A stretch of DNA of 64,000 nucleotides from Plantago major (GCA_026545765.1 CM048844.1:5456001-5520000), one strand, 5' to 3'. Counted from the stretch's first letter, positions 22,508 through 34,039 are shown. Numbers and translations: made by a program. The notes: a model not told the origin generated them from the letters alone.

Positions 22508-25500
22508 TTTGAAGAAGTGATTATCAAGGAAGTATACAAGGGAGATGTGAAAGCCTTGGCTTCTCAGTTTAAGGAACACGAGTCTCGCCTTAATCTCAAA
22601 CGCAGGTGCTTTTCCCTTCCAGCTGGTTTTTTTTCTTCCTCTGCTCCGTTTTCGGGAAACCGTGTTATGTAACGATTAATTGGCAGGTGGTTGATGGATT
22701 TACCCTTGAAGGAAGCTGAAGAGAAGCGAGTCGAAGAGATGTTGTCTGCTGACAGGTATATGTGCTCTCCTTAATGTTTTAATTTACTTCTGCTTTTCTT
22801 ATGTTTGCGGAGTTATAGATTGTGATACTTTTAACTGCATTTGATGGAGACGCTTGATACTTCAAAGAATATGACTCTGCACAATATTGTTGAGCCTCTT
22901 TCGGTCTAAAAATATAGCTGGGTGCATGCTTCGCTGAAGGATGTGTACATATAATTCTTTGATGAAATATCTATACTTTCACAGTATGTTAGGAAAATCA
23001 CCAACTCGCATTTTTAAGTTTATTCCAGCAACCAACTGATTAATCCTGAAGAAAATTTTCTCTTTTCCTGAATATTTAGTTGCCATTGTTAATTTTGTGA
23101 TATATTAGCCAATGAACTTTCAGCTTCGAAGTTGCATAATTACTTTAAGGACCGTGATGTTGTAGTCTAGAAGGTCTCTAGGTGTGTGCTTCCTGTTTCA
23201 AGTATAGGAATTCAAGGGAGTTGGTCATTGAGTACTTAATATTGTTCTTACCCCTTACGATATATATCTGGTTAAAAATATCGCTGCAATTTTGGATTTA
23301 CATAATAGAAAGAGCCTTGATTCACTCATCCTTTTCTCTTTGCAGGAATATACCTGAATCATTTCTGAGAGAAGATGACGTGAGTATTCTGACAATGCTT
23401 AGTTAGGCTATGTTCTCTTCGTCTGAACTGAACTCATTTGTAGTATAAAAAACAACTAAGCAAATCTGAACTGAACTGAACTTGAATTAGTTGATTTTCA
23501 GATGAAGAGAACAAAGCCTTATAATTGTTGAAATATAGAATATGAAGTACACAGATACCATCTTTCTGCTTCGTTTGCATCTATTATTTTCACAGATGTA
23601 ATGGCTTGTTTATATTAGGACTTTCACCTGGCATTCATTGGCATGGGCAAGAGGTCTTATAGAAAGCTAATACTTTTGTGTCAAAATATGTCTGCTAATA
23701 TAGCAAATTATCTTCCAGCAGGGAGAAATTTAGAGTTTGTGATTACGTGATTGTCAAAAATCTGAATGTGATGCAGTTTTACGGGTGAACATTGGAAAAA
23801 GTAAGTATTTTTAAGTGAATTACGCTACTGGTGGTTACGTACATTGAGCTGAAGGTCTGATCATCTTCCGGTATCAATTGAGGCATTCTTTGGTCTGTAC
23901 TTTCTCATTTCTACAGATAGGCGTACCCCCCACACAAGTGACAAATGTGTAATAGGGATCATAGGATGGACATTACAGGCTGATTTTGAGATTGATTACA
24001 TGATTTTGGATGTGTAGTTGCCATGTAAGATTAGATTGGCTAATTTCTTGGTTGCATAAAGTCTTTAGTAACACTGAGAGTACAAGCATATGTTATAAGC
24101 CTATATCTGAACAAGATGTTTTCAGCATTCGGGAGGATTGGGCAAGGGCGGATTATTGGGATTGGTACACTGTTTATTTTGAATTATTTTTCTTGTTTTA
24201 CTAAGTAAAATATTATTTCACAGGTAAGCTATGAGAACATCAAAACTGTTATAGAGATGGGATTTGGAGTACATAAGCGTGAACGGGAACTCTTTAGCGT
24301 TCAAGAAGAAGTGCAGATTTTTAAGTCACCCGACGATTATAGAGATCTATTCTTGCTGCTCGATGGCATGACAAACCAAGGGTTATGTTCTTTTGCTAAT
24401 ATACTAACAGGGGGGGTGGTCAAGTTTGCGAAAACGAATGTAATTATGAGGAGAACGATCAAGGAACATCTTCGGAAATTTATAAGCGGCAAAAATGATA
24501 CTTGTGAAATAAAATTGAAACAACTTTTACAACTGGTAAAAGATCCAAGCAACTTTCATGAGAGTCTGCCTGGAGTCCCAACTATTTGTGAGGCCTATCA
24601 TGATGCTGCTAAGAAGGTGCTAGATGGACTAGAAGACTTTTGTTCTATAACATTGCGTGCAATGAAGAGGAAGTTAAAAGGCGTTAGAGGATTTATCCCT
24701 GCCATGAAGCCAAGAAAATGTGGAATGACTCGCGATAAGTTAATTCATCGTCTGAGGAAACAGTGTAAAAAGATGCTTCTCGACCCTGGTAAAGGGGGTG
24801 AACCAGCAGAACAATTAGCTTCAGCACTGGGAGTTGCGAGCTTAGCTCTAGAACATTTACTTAACCGTCCAGTTGCAGTTAACTTCAGGATCTTTTCAAG
24901 TGAAGTGAAAGCACTGCAAAGTGACGTAGCAAAAGCTATCTGGCTGCTAAATCAACCCAAGAGAGTGAGTGAAATTGAGCTGGGACTTGTGCAGGCCTTG
25001 CTAGATCCTAATGTTAAATTGACAGTCAGAAGTTTACGTAATGGGGTCCGTTATATGCTGACAGAATACCTTTTTGAGTGTGGTGACATGGAAGAGGTCC
25101 CTGATAGTTTGATCAAAACACTTGACATTATTAATGGAAAGTTACTTCCATTTCACAAAAAACATTCCTCTGCTGACACTCAGTTGTCTCCTCAATTTAG
25201 AGTGAAAGAGGAAATGGAGATGGATGTTGAGCATGTTTTAGCTGTCAGTGCTCAAGCAAAAGAAGTTTTACTGAACTTGTTTCGAGGACATGAATTCGAC
25301 CAAGATTTCGCTGAAGCATATATGGAGGACTTTGAAGAAGGTGATATGCCTTTTGCTTTTGCTGATGATGAGCAAAATCATGATGTCCGAAGACTCTGTG
25401 AATTTGATGATTTACAAAGCCAAACATCAAGTATTGGTGAGACCTATCCAAATATTTTCAGTTCACATGTCTCAACGAGTGAAGCAGACAGTTCTCATGT

Positions 25501-26333
25501 CCGTTCTGATGGGACCTTAAGTACGCCCTTGGAGTCAACACATGTAAAAGAATTGGATCTTGATGTAACCTCTGGTTCTTATCATACACATTCAGTTAAG
25601 GAATCAGAAACAAAGATTGGCCAACATATGGACACAGAACATAACTCATCAAGAGTTACTGTAAAGATGGAAGAGATCAGCATTGATCCATTTGAAGCTA
25701 CATGTACAAAAAGGTTATCTTTCTTATCTCCCTCTTTTGCTGGAACTACTGACAAGAGTAACTGTAAAAAAGAACCCGTAGGTTTCTCTACTGATACTCC
25801 AAAATCTGAAGCTCCTGACTTTTCTTCTGAACGAAGAAATGTGGACTGTCACCAAAACACTTCTTGTAATGCATACCTTGAGATCCAGGAAGCTTGTGAT
25901 GCCACAAGTATGGTAGCATATAAGTTTGTGGGCCGCATGTTAGATGAGCTTGCCAAGATTGAAAGCATAGAGCTATACCAGGGTGACAGGTTATATCTTC
26001 GAAGTGGTGCTTCAATTACGCAAGATTCTGAAGGTAAAGTGAGATTAATTCTTTAGTTCTTTTACGTGTGGTGCTAAGTGCCAAGTTACCTCTTTTAAAA
26101 CTAGTTGGTGCATTGAACTCAAATGCTTTTGAGTAAAAAGTTACTAGAAGAAGGTTCTTGTGAATAGCATTGGTGGTTTAGTAACGTTTATGATTTTGAT
26201 TCACCGGATGTCTGATAACCTAAAACTGGTTTGCCTAACTTGCTTTTCTTTGTTTGTTTTTGTCTCAGAATCTACTTGCTCATTGCTGACATCTAGATTC
26301 CCTGAAATGTGGAAAGATGTGCTCGAGACTTGA
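22496..26333 (+). CDS. Plant protein of unknown function, 695 aa
   Basis: Five exons, 22496-22605, 22687-22755, 23346-23379, 24224-26033 and 26269-26333, join in frame to 695 aa. I do not recognise the family. Residues 1-80 are charged and helical (KEVYKGDVKALASQFKEH). Residues about 80-330 are rich in Leu and Lys and look all-helical, with a basic stretch around RDKLIHRLRKQCKKM. The C-terminal half (about 340-620) is acidic and low-complexity, rich in Ser and His, and probably disordered. The end (about 630-695) is helical again, around AYKFVGRMLDELAKIESIEL. No signal peptide or membrane span. The first ATG in frame after stops at 22486 sets the start. Intron 3 carries a Tourist-like MITE. 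A model ending in intron 4 at 26056 would be a retained-intron product. Confidence 0.8.
23406..23518. mobile_element. Tourist-like MITE with GAACT pentamers
   Basis: A complete 113-bp element in intron 3 of the 695-aa gene. Ends are GGCTATGTTCTCTTCGTCTG and, reverse complemented, GGCTTTGTTCTCTTCATCTG. TTA flanks both sides (23403-23405 and 23519-23521), the 3-bp duplication of PIF/Harbinger elements. Inside the ends are (GAACT)2 and (GAACT)3 runs. Confidence 0.85.
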
Positions 26334-27085
26334 AATAATTGGCTTGAAGAGGAATTATTTTTGGTAATGCCATGTTGATGTTAATTAATTATACCAGAAT
26401 TGATTGTTTCGCTTCAGTTCTAATTATAATAGCAATAAAGTACGATTCTTTTTTAGTCGAATGTTTTATGCTTACCAACCATGTGCAAAATTTAAAGATA
26501 CTTCCACAGGAATCCTGGAAGTGTATCGGTTTTTAATCCTGTAATTTATGAACTTACTAAAACAATAATTGTCTCTTAAAATCTTGAAAAGTTTCACTAC
26601 TTAAGTAACCTGAAATGGCTTTAAAACCAAAATTTTAATCTATTATATGTACCAATACTTTGATCTCATCTCGTTCCCATGCTAGCTGGCATGTCGAGGA
26701 ATCGTTTTTTGCTGTCATAAGCTGGTATCTATATTTTGGAAGTGGTGTCCAGGAAAAGAAAACAATATAAAGTCCTCTTGTTTTGTCTCTGTAAATCCTA
26801 ACAATTGTGCGGCTGATATGGTGCCTCAAGTCAACAAAAGTGATTTAAAGGAGCTTTTCTCAAAGCAAAACTCTAATCACTAAAGAAAAGAATCACATAC
26901 CCCACCCAAGAACTTGCAGCTTTAAATGCAATTGGCTTTGCTGTATTCTGTTGCTCAGCATTGCAGCTTCCTCTTTTCCTCCTCCAAAGGGAATTTGCTA
27001 TAAATCCCTGCTGCTATAATCAAATTCATCTCCGGTTATTATATCGCTTCAGGAAAGTTGCGGCAGATTATTCATCAAGTCCTTG

Positions 27086-27668
27086 ATGTCTATGGTAAGT
27101 TTCTCAAAGCTCAGACTTTTGGTGTGTGTGTGTGCGTGCGCGTGCTGTGGTAATGTAATATATAACCTGTTGGGGTCATAATTTATCAGATAAGTATGGG
27201 GAAATTTTGTGTTTACGGGCAAACAAATCATGTCTTCACCGTGTGCTATGGTTTGCTATATTCTGGATCAATATGCAATTTATTGAAGGACAGGACTGGT
27301 GGTTTGCTGTTAAAATTTGTCCTAATTTCCGAATTTATGCCGATTGATTAATGTTAGGTGGTGGAGTTGAGGGTAGGACTGCACTGCGATGAATGCATCA
27401 AGAAAATCTTGAAAGCTATAAAGAAACTTGAAGGTATGCGTGAATCGATTCCTTTCATAGCTCTGATCAGTTTCTTTGCCATGTCATGATGTAACTAACG
27501 TGTCTCGTGATCTTGATCGCAGATATTGAAACTTACGATGTGGATACGAAGTTGAACAAGGTGACGGTAACAGGCAACGTGACAACTGCGGAGGTGATAA
27601 GAGTCCTGCACAAGATAGGGAAACAAGCTAGTAGCTGGGAAGAACATGGAACAGCAAATACCAACTGA
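27086..27668 (+). CDS. Small heavy-metal-associated (HMA) domain protein
   Basis: Three exons, 27086-27094 (9 nt), 27358-27433 and 27523-27668, give 76 aa. The whole protein is one HMA fold. The metal-binding loop is GLHCDECIKK (C-x2-C) at about residues 10-19, followed by IETYDVDTKLNKVTVTGNV, the usual second and third strands. Such proteins bind Cu(I) or other soft metals as cytosolic chaperones. There is no C-terminal CaaX box, so it is not an isoprenylated HIPP by sequence. The 9-nt first exon (M-S-M) makes the start less certain than the domain. From memory a CCH copper chaperone lies in the related Arabidopsis block. Confidence 0.8.
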
Positions 27669-28596
27669 AGGATAAGAGGAACAAGTTATTGTAAACCATA
27701 GTTATGACTTATGAGATAGCTGTTTCCCATACTGTATTCTCTTAATTAATCTCATGTTGCATGTTCTTCAGTCAGATTATATATTGGGTAATTTAGAATT
27801 TGCTTGTTTGTTTATTTGTTTTTAGACCGTTTGGATAGAACTAAATTTTCGTTTTAATTGAGACAACAAGATGATCGTGTTTGGTTTGTAATTGTAATGG
27901 AGCCGGAATGATACCCATTTTAATCCACTTACTATTTACAACTCAATTAAAATTTCTCTACACCTACTCTTTTTCTCACCTTACTTTTTCATTTATTAAC
28001 AACCTTAAACTAATTAAATATCATTAAAATCAATCAAATAATCTTAAAACATCTTACATACATCACTTCACTCTTACACACCTTATATAACAACCCTAAA
28101 AAACCTATAAAATTTTAACTCTATAACAAATACAAATTTTCACAATTCGATTAAAATTCAGTTACTATTTATCAGTTATACCTCAATTAAAATTCACTCA
28201 ATTAAAGTTTCGTGTCATACAGTGATCACTGAGAAACTTTTGTTTTTACTGAGAAATGATATTAAACTTTACAAAAGAATTGCAGATTTTCTTTCGTTAA
28301 ATTTTATTTCTACAGTTAAACACTCTCACGCACTTTGGCTAATTTCTGTAGGCAAAGCGCAATTGTTGAAAATAGGCAACTAAGATGATGAAACATGACA
28401 TAGTCTCTCTTAACTATATATGAAATTTGGTGTATAGGATTTTATACTTCTTTTATTTTTCTTAGATAGCTGACTGTCTTCTGATGAAATGTAGCTAAGT
28501 ACTAATAAATAAGGCAGTAGAATATCATGTACGATTCATTATAATCTTTCAGATTTTTATCTCTAAACTACCTAAGTCAAATTGCAGTAGATAGTA
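27669..28596. other. Intergenic region, no recognised gene
   Basis: A short 3' UTR-like stretch, then very AT-rich sequence with repeated CAATTAAAATT words near 27850-28210. These are partly inverted (TTTTAATTGAG near 27857 and CTCAATTAAAATT near 27950 and 28190) and may be an unrecognised MITE. No coding frame. Confidence 0.5.
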
Positions 28597-28864
28597 CTCC
28601 CTCCATTTCCGAAAATCCCTCCATTTCAGAAAAAGTATTACATTTTAACTTTTTTGGTCATTAATCGTTTCGAATTTGATTAATTACTCATAACGATAAT
28701 AGTAAATAATTTAATAAAATCATATAATAAAAATTTAATTACTAAATTTTCATTATATAATTTTAATAATTTATTTATTAATATCGTTAAGAGAAATTAT
28801 TATCAACGCGAGAAAACGATTGACCATAATAAGAAATGTAACACTTTTTCTGAAATGGAGGGAG
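28597..28864. mobile_element. Stowaway-type MITE
   Basis: A 268-bp element between TA dinucleotides (28595-28596, 28865-28866). The right end, reverse complemented, is CTCCCTCCATTTCAGAAAAA. The left end is CTCCCTCCATTTCCGAAAA followed by a second copy TCCCTCCATTTCAGAAAAAG, so the left terminus is partly duplicated. The terminus and TA target are those of Stowaway (Tc1/mariner) elements. AT-rich interior, no coding. Confidence 0.9.
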
Positions 28865-28887
28865 TATTTGATATATTCAAGACACTT

Positions 28888-28975
28888 TAGAGTTTAAACT
28901 TTAAACCCTAACCAAGACACTTTAAACTCTAAATAGTCCTCTAGAGTTTAAACTTTAAACCCTAACCAAGACACT
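28888..28975. repeat. Direct repeat of 34 bp with telobox-like AAACCCTAA
   Basis: A 34-bp segment starting TAGAGTTTAAACTTTAAACC and ending AACCAAGACACT occurs at 28888-28921 and 28942-28975, just upstream of the F-box start at 28992. Each copy contains AAACCCTAA, a match to the plant telobox. It probably lies in the promoter or 5' UTR. Confidence 0.8.
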
Positions 28976-28991
28976 CCTAAGCAAAAAGATA

Positions 28992-30374
28992 ATGGCAGAT
29001 GATCCTAAAAGGATCCGCAGGGCGGCTGAGAACGACGACGAGCTTCAGCTTCCTGAGGCAATTATCCAGCACATCCAATCGTTTCTCATGAATATCAACA
29101 GTAAAGATGTTGTTCGTTCCGCCATCTTATCGAAACTATGGTACAAGGCCTGGTCTACTCAGCCGAATCTCTACTTGAGCGATATCCATTTCCATGAAAT
29201 AAGAACGAATGGCTTTTCCAGGGTTTTTCAGGATTTTGCCAGGAAGACTATGAACAGGTACAAAACATTGAACCTGAAATTAGACAGCTTCAGACTCCAA
29301 ATGTTGATGACACCTAACGATTCCGAATCTCCTAGGCTTGCCGATGAGTTGATTTTAGATGCTTTACGCTTGGGCGTGAATGATCTCTTCGTTGGAGTCT
29401 ACGGCATGTATGTGTTGCCTGATCAGGTCTCCGCCTCAATAATCTCCTCACGTATTTTATCTTTGGAATTGCTCGGCGTTGCTATCGGAGATGGCATGAT
29501 GAGGGACGTTCTATCGGGATGTCCTCTGATTGAAAAACTGAACCTGCGTGGCTGCGTAGGTCTGAATAAGGTTGAGCTGAGTGTTGTACGTCGTGCCCTG
29601 AAGTACTTTATTGCTCGCGATACTTTAAAACCCGTTGCAGATTCACTTAGTGTTGAATTTGGAGAGTATGGGGACGGATCACTTGTTTACAGTAACTTGA
29701 TCTCTCTGGAGTTGAACAATGTAAAGATTACCGATCTATCTGATGGAAACTTTCCTCATAGATTTCCAAGTCTGGGAAAAATGACTCTTCAAAATTGTGG
29801 ACTTCTACGCAAGTATACAGATACCATCATCAGCTGTACTAAGTTTGATGGACGGATCTCGGACATAAATCTCCACGTGTCAAGTTGGACTCTCCAGGCT
29901 TCTTGGTTCGTGGGGATAAGAAACTTCCTACAATGTTTGAGCTTGTCTGGAATTTCTCTGATTATCGACGCCACAAAAGTATGGTTTACAGAGAATGATA
30001 TAAGAAGTGACATCAGTACTTTACCTGTTGTGGAGAACCTGACGATAAAAACAGCTATGGGAATGCGACACTGTTCTAGTTTCTTTTATGGATTGTTCTG
30101 GAGCTGCCGGCCCAAATATTTTTCTCCAATTGACCTTCGCTTGGAAAACACAAGCTACAAGCAGACCCTAGAGCATGTGTATGAGGAATTGAAAAAGCAG
30201 GTGAACAAGAACTGCCTCGAGGCATTTGAAGCCCTCAATTGCATCCATGGCCTAAAAGAAGTAACCCTGGAAATTTATGAGGAGAGTCCCAGGGTGTGGC
30301 GTCCTGCTCCACATGAAGCTTTGAGAGGTGTTCGTGATGGAGAACAGGTCCAGTTCAGGCTGAAATGGAGCTAG
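28992..30374 (+). CDS. F-box/LRR-type protein
   Basis: A single 460-aa exon. The F-box is at about residues 19-60, with LPEAIIQHIQSFL and KDVVRSAILSKLWYKAWSTQ, the SKP1-binding part of SCF ubiquitin ligases. Leu-rich segments follow (SRILSLELLGVAIG, CPLIEKLNLRGC, LISLELNNVKI), typical of plant F-box/LRR substrate receptors. The C-terminus (GLKEVTLEIYEES) resembles the end of such proteins; a full FBD domain is not obvious. This is a huge, fast-evolving plant family, so the target cannot be inferred. Intronless structure is unusual within the family but not rare. A tandem repeat and a MITE lie directly upstream. Confidence 0.85.
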   Translation: MADDPKRIRRAAENDDELQLPEAIIQHIQSFLMNINSKDVVRSAILSKLWYKAWSTQPNLYLSDIHFHEIRTNGFSRVFQDFARKTMNRYKTLNLKLDSFRLQMLMTPNDSESPRLADELILDALRLGVNDLFVGVYGMYVLPDQVSASIISSRILSLELLGVAIGDGMMRDVLSGCPLIEKLNLRGCVGLNKVELSVVRRALKYFIARDTLKPVADSLSVEFGEYGDGSLVYSNLISLELNNVKITDLSDGNFPHRFPSLGKMTLQNCGLLRKYTDTIISCTKFDGRISDINLHVSSWTLQASWFVGIRNFLQCLSLSGISLIIDATKVWFTENDIRSDISTLPVVENLTIKTAMGMRHCSSFFYGLFWSCRPKYFSPIDLRLENTSYKQTLEHVYEELKKQVNKNCLEAFEALNCIHGLKEVTLEIYEESPRVWRPAPHEALRGVRDGEQVQFRLKWS

Positions 30375-30598
30375 CTAGCTAGACGTAATCTGCACATAAC
30401 AAGTTCGTAACATTCATCAGCAAATATGACAGTCCCTCCAAAATAAAGTCTTTATGATTTATTGTATCGAATCTCATTATCTAAGTCGGATCCTATGTTT
30501 CTTTCATTTTCATTACTGTTTCAATTTACTGCTCTGAGGCCTATTATAACTCATATAATGAATTATGCAATTTCAAGTATGGTAGTTGGCTATAATTA

Positions 30599-30972
30599 GT
30601 GTATTTGAATATTTTTCATTCTCGGCTGAAAAGAATCCGGGAGATGCTCTCAACGGCAACTCCTCATCCAGACCTGCAGCTTCAAGACATTCATGTTAAG
30701 TTGTTAACGATGATCTATAAGGCTCAATTCTTGGTTTCTGCTTCGCTTCCGCCCTCGATTTTCAAGTTTTGTATTTCGAGTTCCTTTTCTTCCATTTGTG
30801 TTTCCAGTGATTCGTAGGAAGCCAGGATCGATACTAGAAGTGAATGGGCAATCTTTTTCGCTGCTCTAGCATTCTTTCTGGCACTTGTTCCATCCCTACT
30901 CTGTCTCAGGATTGTTTACTGCTTCATTTTTCCCTTAGGCTCTTTCATCGCCTTCAAGTATGGCAATATCTA
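30599..30972 (+). pseudogene. Broken copy of the small membrane-protein gene
   Basis: Aligns along its length to the intact gene at 33589-34017. Shared landmarks include TTTGAATATTTTTC, AAAAGAATCCG, CAACTCCTCATCCAGAC, GGTTTCTGCTTCGCTTC, GCATTCTTTCTGGCACTTG and GGCAATATCTAG. The start codon is lost (GTATTTGAA in place of the ATG region), indels shift the frame, and the middle (the second membrane span) is partly deleted. Confidence 0.88.
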
Positions 30973-31035
30973 GGCTTACACCGCGAATTATCTAAACATA
31001 TAGTCGCGCTCGCTCGACATCATTACCATCTATTG

Positions 31036-31110
31036 CCTGTTGGTTTCGTCGTTATTGGTATCCTGAACATTGCATTCCAGCGCAGCAGAGGTTGGAGTCA
31101 TGTTAAAATT
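31036..31110 (-). pseudogene. Fragment of the last exon of the RETICULATA-related gene
   Basis: On the minus strand this reads TSAALECNVQDTNNDETNRQ then a stop. It matches the last residues of the intact gene 3.6 kb away ([20 protein letters not shown]). Upstream of this piece the match stops. It sits just beyond the end of the pseudogene at 30599-30972, in the same relative orientation as at the intact locus, so one duplication carried both. About 600 bp present at the intact locus between the two genes is missing here. Confidence 0.85.
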
Positions 31111-32617
31111 CATGATATTAAGGACTGGATTGATGAATCTTAGCAATTGAAAATCAAGGACTTGGATACAAAGTTGAATTCTACAAGTATCTACGCGGCA
31201 ATTTATCGGATAACGATTTAGTTGTACTGAGAGCATTAATACTTGTACATCCCAATTTATAGGTTTAGTAACAATTAGATCATTCATTCTGTAATAAATC
31301 TCTCTGTAATTTTCATTATGCAAAATCAATAGAATTCGAGCTCCAATTGAGTATCAAATCTTCTCTATGTTTAATCTCTATTGATGTGTTTTGTTTGGTG
31401 ATCTTTCGCACATTTTGGAATATAGACCAATTTTATTGGGGTTGTACAAGTTGACATACCCCAATTTGTGCTGTTTTAAGTGTTTGTTCAGTAGTACATG
31501 TACAAGTTGATATACACCATTGTATTTGTAGCTGCTATAACAAGAAAGGATCAATGCTGTAACAATACAGTATATCCTTGCAATAGAATCCCATGGTCTT
31601 TTAAAGCATCTTTATATCGAATCGTTCTGGGTAACCATAGCAGGATTATTCTTGAGGCAACTTTTCTGACTATATTTGTGTTTAATTGAGAGTATCCCTG
31701 GGATTAATCGTTCTGGGTAACCATATGCTAGGATATTAATTTATCAAATGAAACCAAACATTGTATTTGAAATGATTGGACCACTAATCAATCGACACCT
31801 AACACTTTAGGTCAGCATGATTACTCATGAGCTGCACTCCGCGTGATATGTTGGTCTAGCATTTTCAATCACTTTAATCTCTCTGTAACTTTGAAGTGTT
31901 ACAATATTTGTCCGCAAATAGTCTCATTTCAATTTTATTACCAAACATGAAATATATTTAGCTAGATTATCCTATTATATATCCGCTTCCGGCCCATTTA
32001 AATTACCATTTAATTGGCATATCCAATTTAAACCAAACACTCTTTGTGATTTTACTTCCATCCAAATTGGATTAATTTTACACTTTTTGTGTCTTTTACT
32101 AAAAACAAAAAAACAAAAAAGTTAAAAAAGATAACAACCATTGGACAACAAAAAAAACGGGAACATTGTCTCTATCACTAAGAAACCAAGAAAAATAAAG
32201 CCAAACATTGGTGAGACAAACATAAGCTAATCCTATATGTCTTTCACCAAGCTACATCAGCTAATAAAGCCAAACATTTTTGCTGAGACTGAAGATTCAT
32301 TACTAAAGGTTTCGAGGCGGACAAAACATAGCTAATTAATTCGTAAAATTCCATGGTAAAGTGATGGATTGATGATGTATACAGTCATATTAACATTCAT
32401 ATATGTTTTTCAGCCAATTGGTTATATAATTTTTTAATATAACTGTATATATCAAGAAACCTTGAGTAATTAATTACCTATGTTTTTTTGTACCTTTATA
32501 AGTTTTGTTCCCTTTCAGCCAATTGGTTATAAATTAAGTAAATTGCCAGAAATGTCTTCACCAAATTTTCATCTCTGGCAAGCTACAGCACTGCTATAGT
32601 GCTACTGTGCTATACTG
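31111..32617. other. Intergenic region with short direct repeats
   Basis: No gene recognised. Small direct repeats occur: CGTTCTGGGTAACCATA at about 31622 and 31710, a TGTACAAGTTGA(C/T)ATAC segment at about 31442 and 31499, and CAGCCAATTGGTTATA at about 32413 and 32517. Otherwise AT-rich. Confidence 0.55.
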
Positions 32618-33076
32618 ATGGAGCTTTCATCCATGGAATACGTCCGATCCCAAGTGAGCAGAGTTCGAACGGTACTGACAAGCTATGCACCAACAGTTCC
32701 AGATATAGAAAACGCTATTATCATACAAAATAACGAACCTGATCAGCCGGAGTTCTCTGTATCAGTTCTTGGTTTCTGTTTCGCATCTGTGCTTGGCTTA
32801 CTCGTCTTATACTTCGAGATTAGTAGTAACAAACAGGAAATGCCTATGTCACTTCACTTGTTTGCTCTCTCCATGACTTGTTCTTTCGTCGCCATTTTCA
32901 TCGCTCAATTCGTTGGGAGAAATCTAGGCAAGCTATTAAGGCGAATCGGATATGTATTTGCAGCTCTAGCATTCTTTGTTGCTGTTATCATTCCTTCTCC
33001 AGTTTGGCTCAGGATAATGTATTGCTTGGTGTTTGTCATAGGCTCTCTCATTTTCTTCATATATGGCCATATATAG
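32618..33076 (+). CDS. Small four-span membrane protein, family not recognised
   Basis: An intronless 152-aa frame. The N-terminal ~45 residues are hydrophilic. Four hydrophobic segments follow, at about 47-65 (VSVLGFCFASVLGLLVLYF), 78-98, 108-128 and 130-150. The short loops contain basic residues (RNLGKLLRRIG) between spans 2 and 3. It is clearly paralogous to the 142-aa protein at 33589-34017: both share SVLGFCFASxLGxLVLYFE, a MxCSFxAxFxxQF segment, and IPSPxWLRIxYCxxFxxGS. I do not know a described family; location and role are open. Conservation of reading frame between diverged paralogues argues that it is a real gene. Confidence 0.75.
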   Translation: MELSSMEYVRSQVSRVRTVLTSYAPTVPDIENAIIIQNNEPDQPEFSVSVLGFCFASVLGLLVLYFEISSNKQEMPMSLHLFALSMTCSFVAIFIAQFVGRNLGKLLRRIGYVFAALAFFVAVIIPSPVWLRIMYCLVFVIGSLIFFIYGHI

Positions 33077-33588
33077 CGAGAACCTCAACAGCCAACTGCA
33101 TGATGAGGCCCCCTGTAAGAAACAAATATTTTTCCTTTTTTCCGATTTTTGCATTCGATATTAGAAACAAGACCCTTGCTATATTGGCGGGCACTAAATA
33201 CGTGATTTGGGTGTGAATCTGGATGCTAGGAGGTTCACCTATTACACAGAAAGAAAAGGTTCACTTTGAGACTAAAATGGCGTGCTCGTATGGTCGAGTT
33301 TCAGACACTGATATGTAAGAGGAATTAATGAGTGTCTGGGTAACAGGATAAGATGTAACTTTTGTATGAGTTTGGTCAATATGGGTCTTGGAGACAAGTT
33401 TTCAATGTGTATATAGGAATCTTTAATTAGAATGACTAGGCTGGCCATGCTGTCTTCTTAACACTATTAGGCCGTCTTTTCCAACCGTGTTATAGTAGTA
33501 GACTAGTGCTACTATATAAATAGCTTGCTCAACTGAGCTGAAAGCATGGGGCAAAATCTTAGTTAACACACTTACATAGTTACATCGT

Positions 33589-34017
33589 ATGGAGGTCATA
33601 TTTGAATATTTTCGTTCTCAGCAGAAAAGAATCCGAGAGACACTCTCAACATCAACTCCTCATCCAGACAATACTCATGCTAACAATGATTTGTCACCCT
33701 CAATTCTCGGTTTCTGCTTCGCTTCAGCCCTCGGCTTTCTAGTTTTGTATTTCGAGTCTGTTAATGAACTTCCCATTCCTCTGTCAGTTCACTTGTTTGG
33801 TCTCTTTATGGCTTGTTCCTTTGCCGCCACTTTTGTTGTCCAGTTCCTTGCTAGCGTTTCGTATCAGGCCAGGATACTGAAGCGCATGGCCAATGTTTTC
33901 GTGGCTCTAGCGTTCTTTCTGGCACTTGCTATTCCATCCCCATTCTGGCTCAGGATTGTTTACTGCTTCATTTTTCTCTTAGGCTCCTTCACTGCCTTCA
34001 AGTTTGGTAATATCTAG
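33589..34017 (+). CDS. Small four-span membrane protein, paralogue
   Basis: An intronless 142-aa frame with the same layout as the protein 0.5 kb upstream: a hydrophilic N-terminus (about 38 residues), four hydrophobic spans (SILGFCFASALGFLVLYF; VHLFGLFMACSFAATFVVQF; MANVFVALAFFLALAIP; LRIVYCFIFLLGSFTAF), and a short basic loop between spans 2 and 3. It is closer to the pseudogene at 30.6 kb than to the 152-aa copy, so the cluster arose by at least two duplications. Function unknown. Confidence 0.78.
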   Translation: MEVIFEYFRSQQKRIRETLSTSTPHPDNTHANNDLSPSILGFCFASALGFLVLYFESVNELPIPLSVHLFGLFMACSFAATFVVQFLASVSYQARILKRMANVFVALAFFLALAIPSPFWLRIVYCFIFLLGSFTAFKFGNI

Positions 34018-34039
34018 GCTTACACCGTGAATTATAATG

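Noticed and set aside
27120-27147. TG/CG-rich short run in the HMA gene intron as a regulatory site
   Set aside because: An ordinary short microsatellite in an intron.
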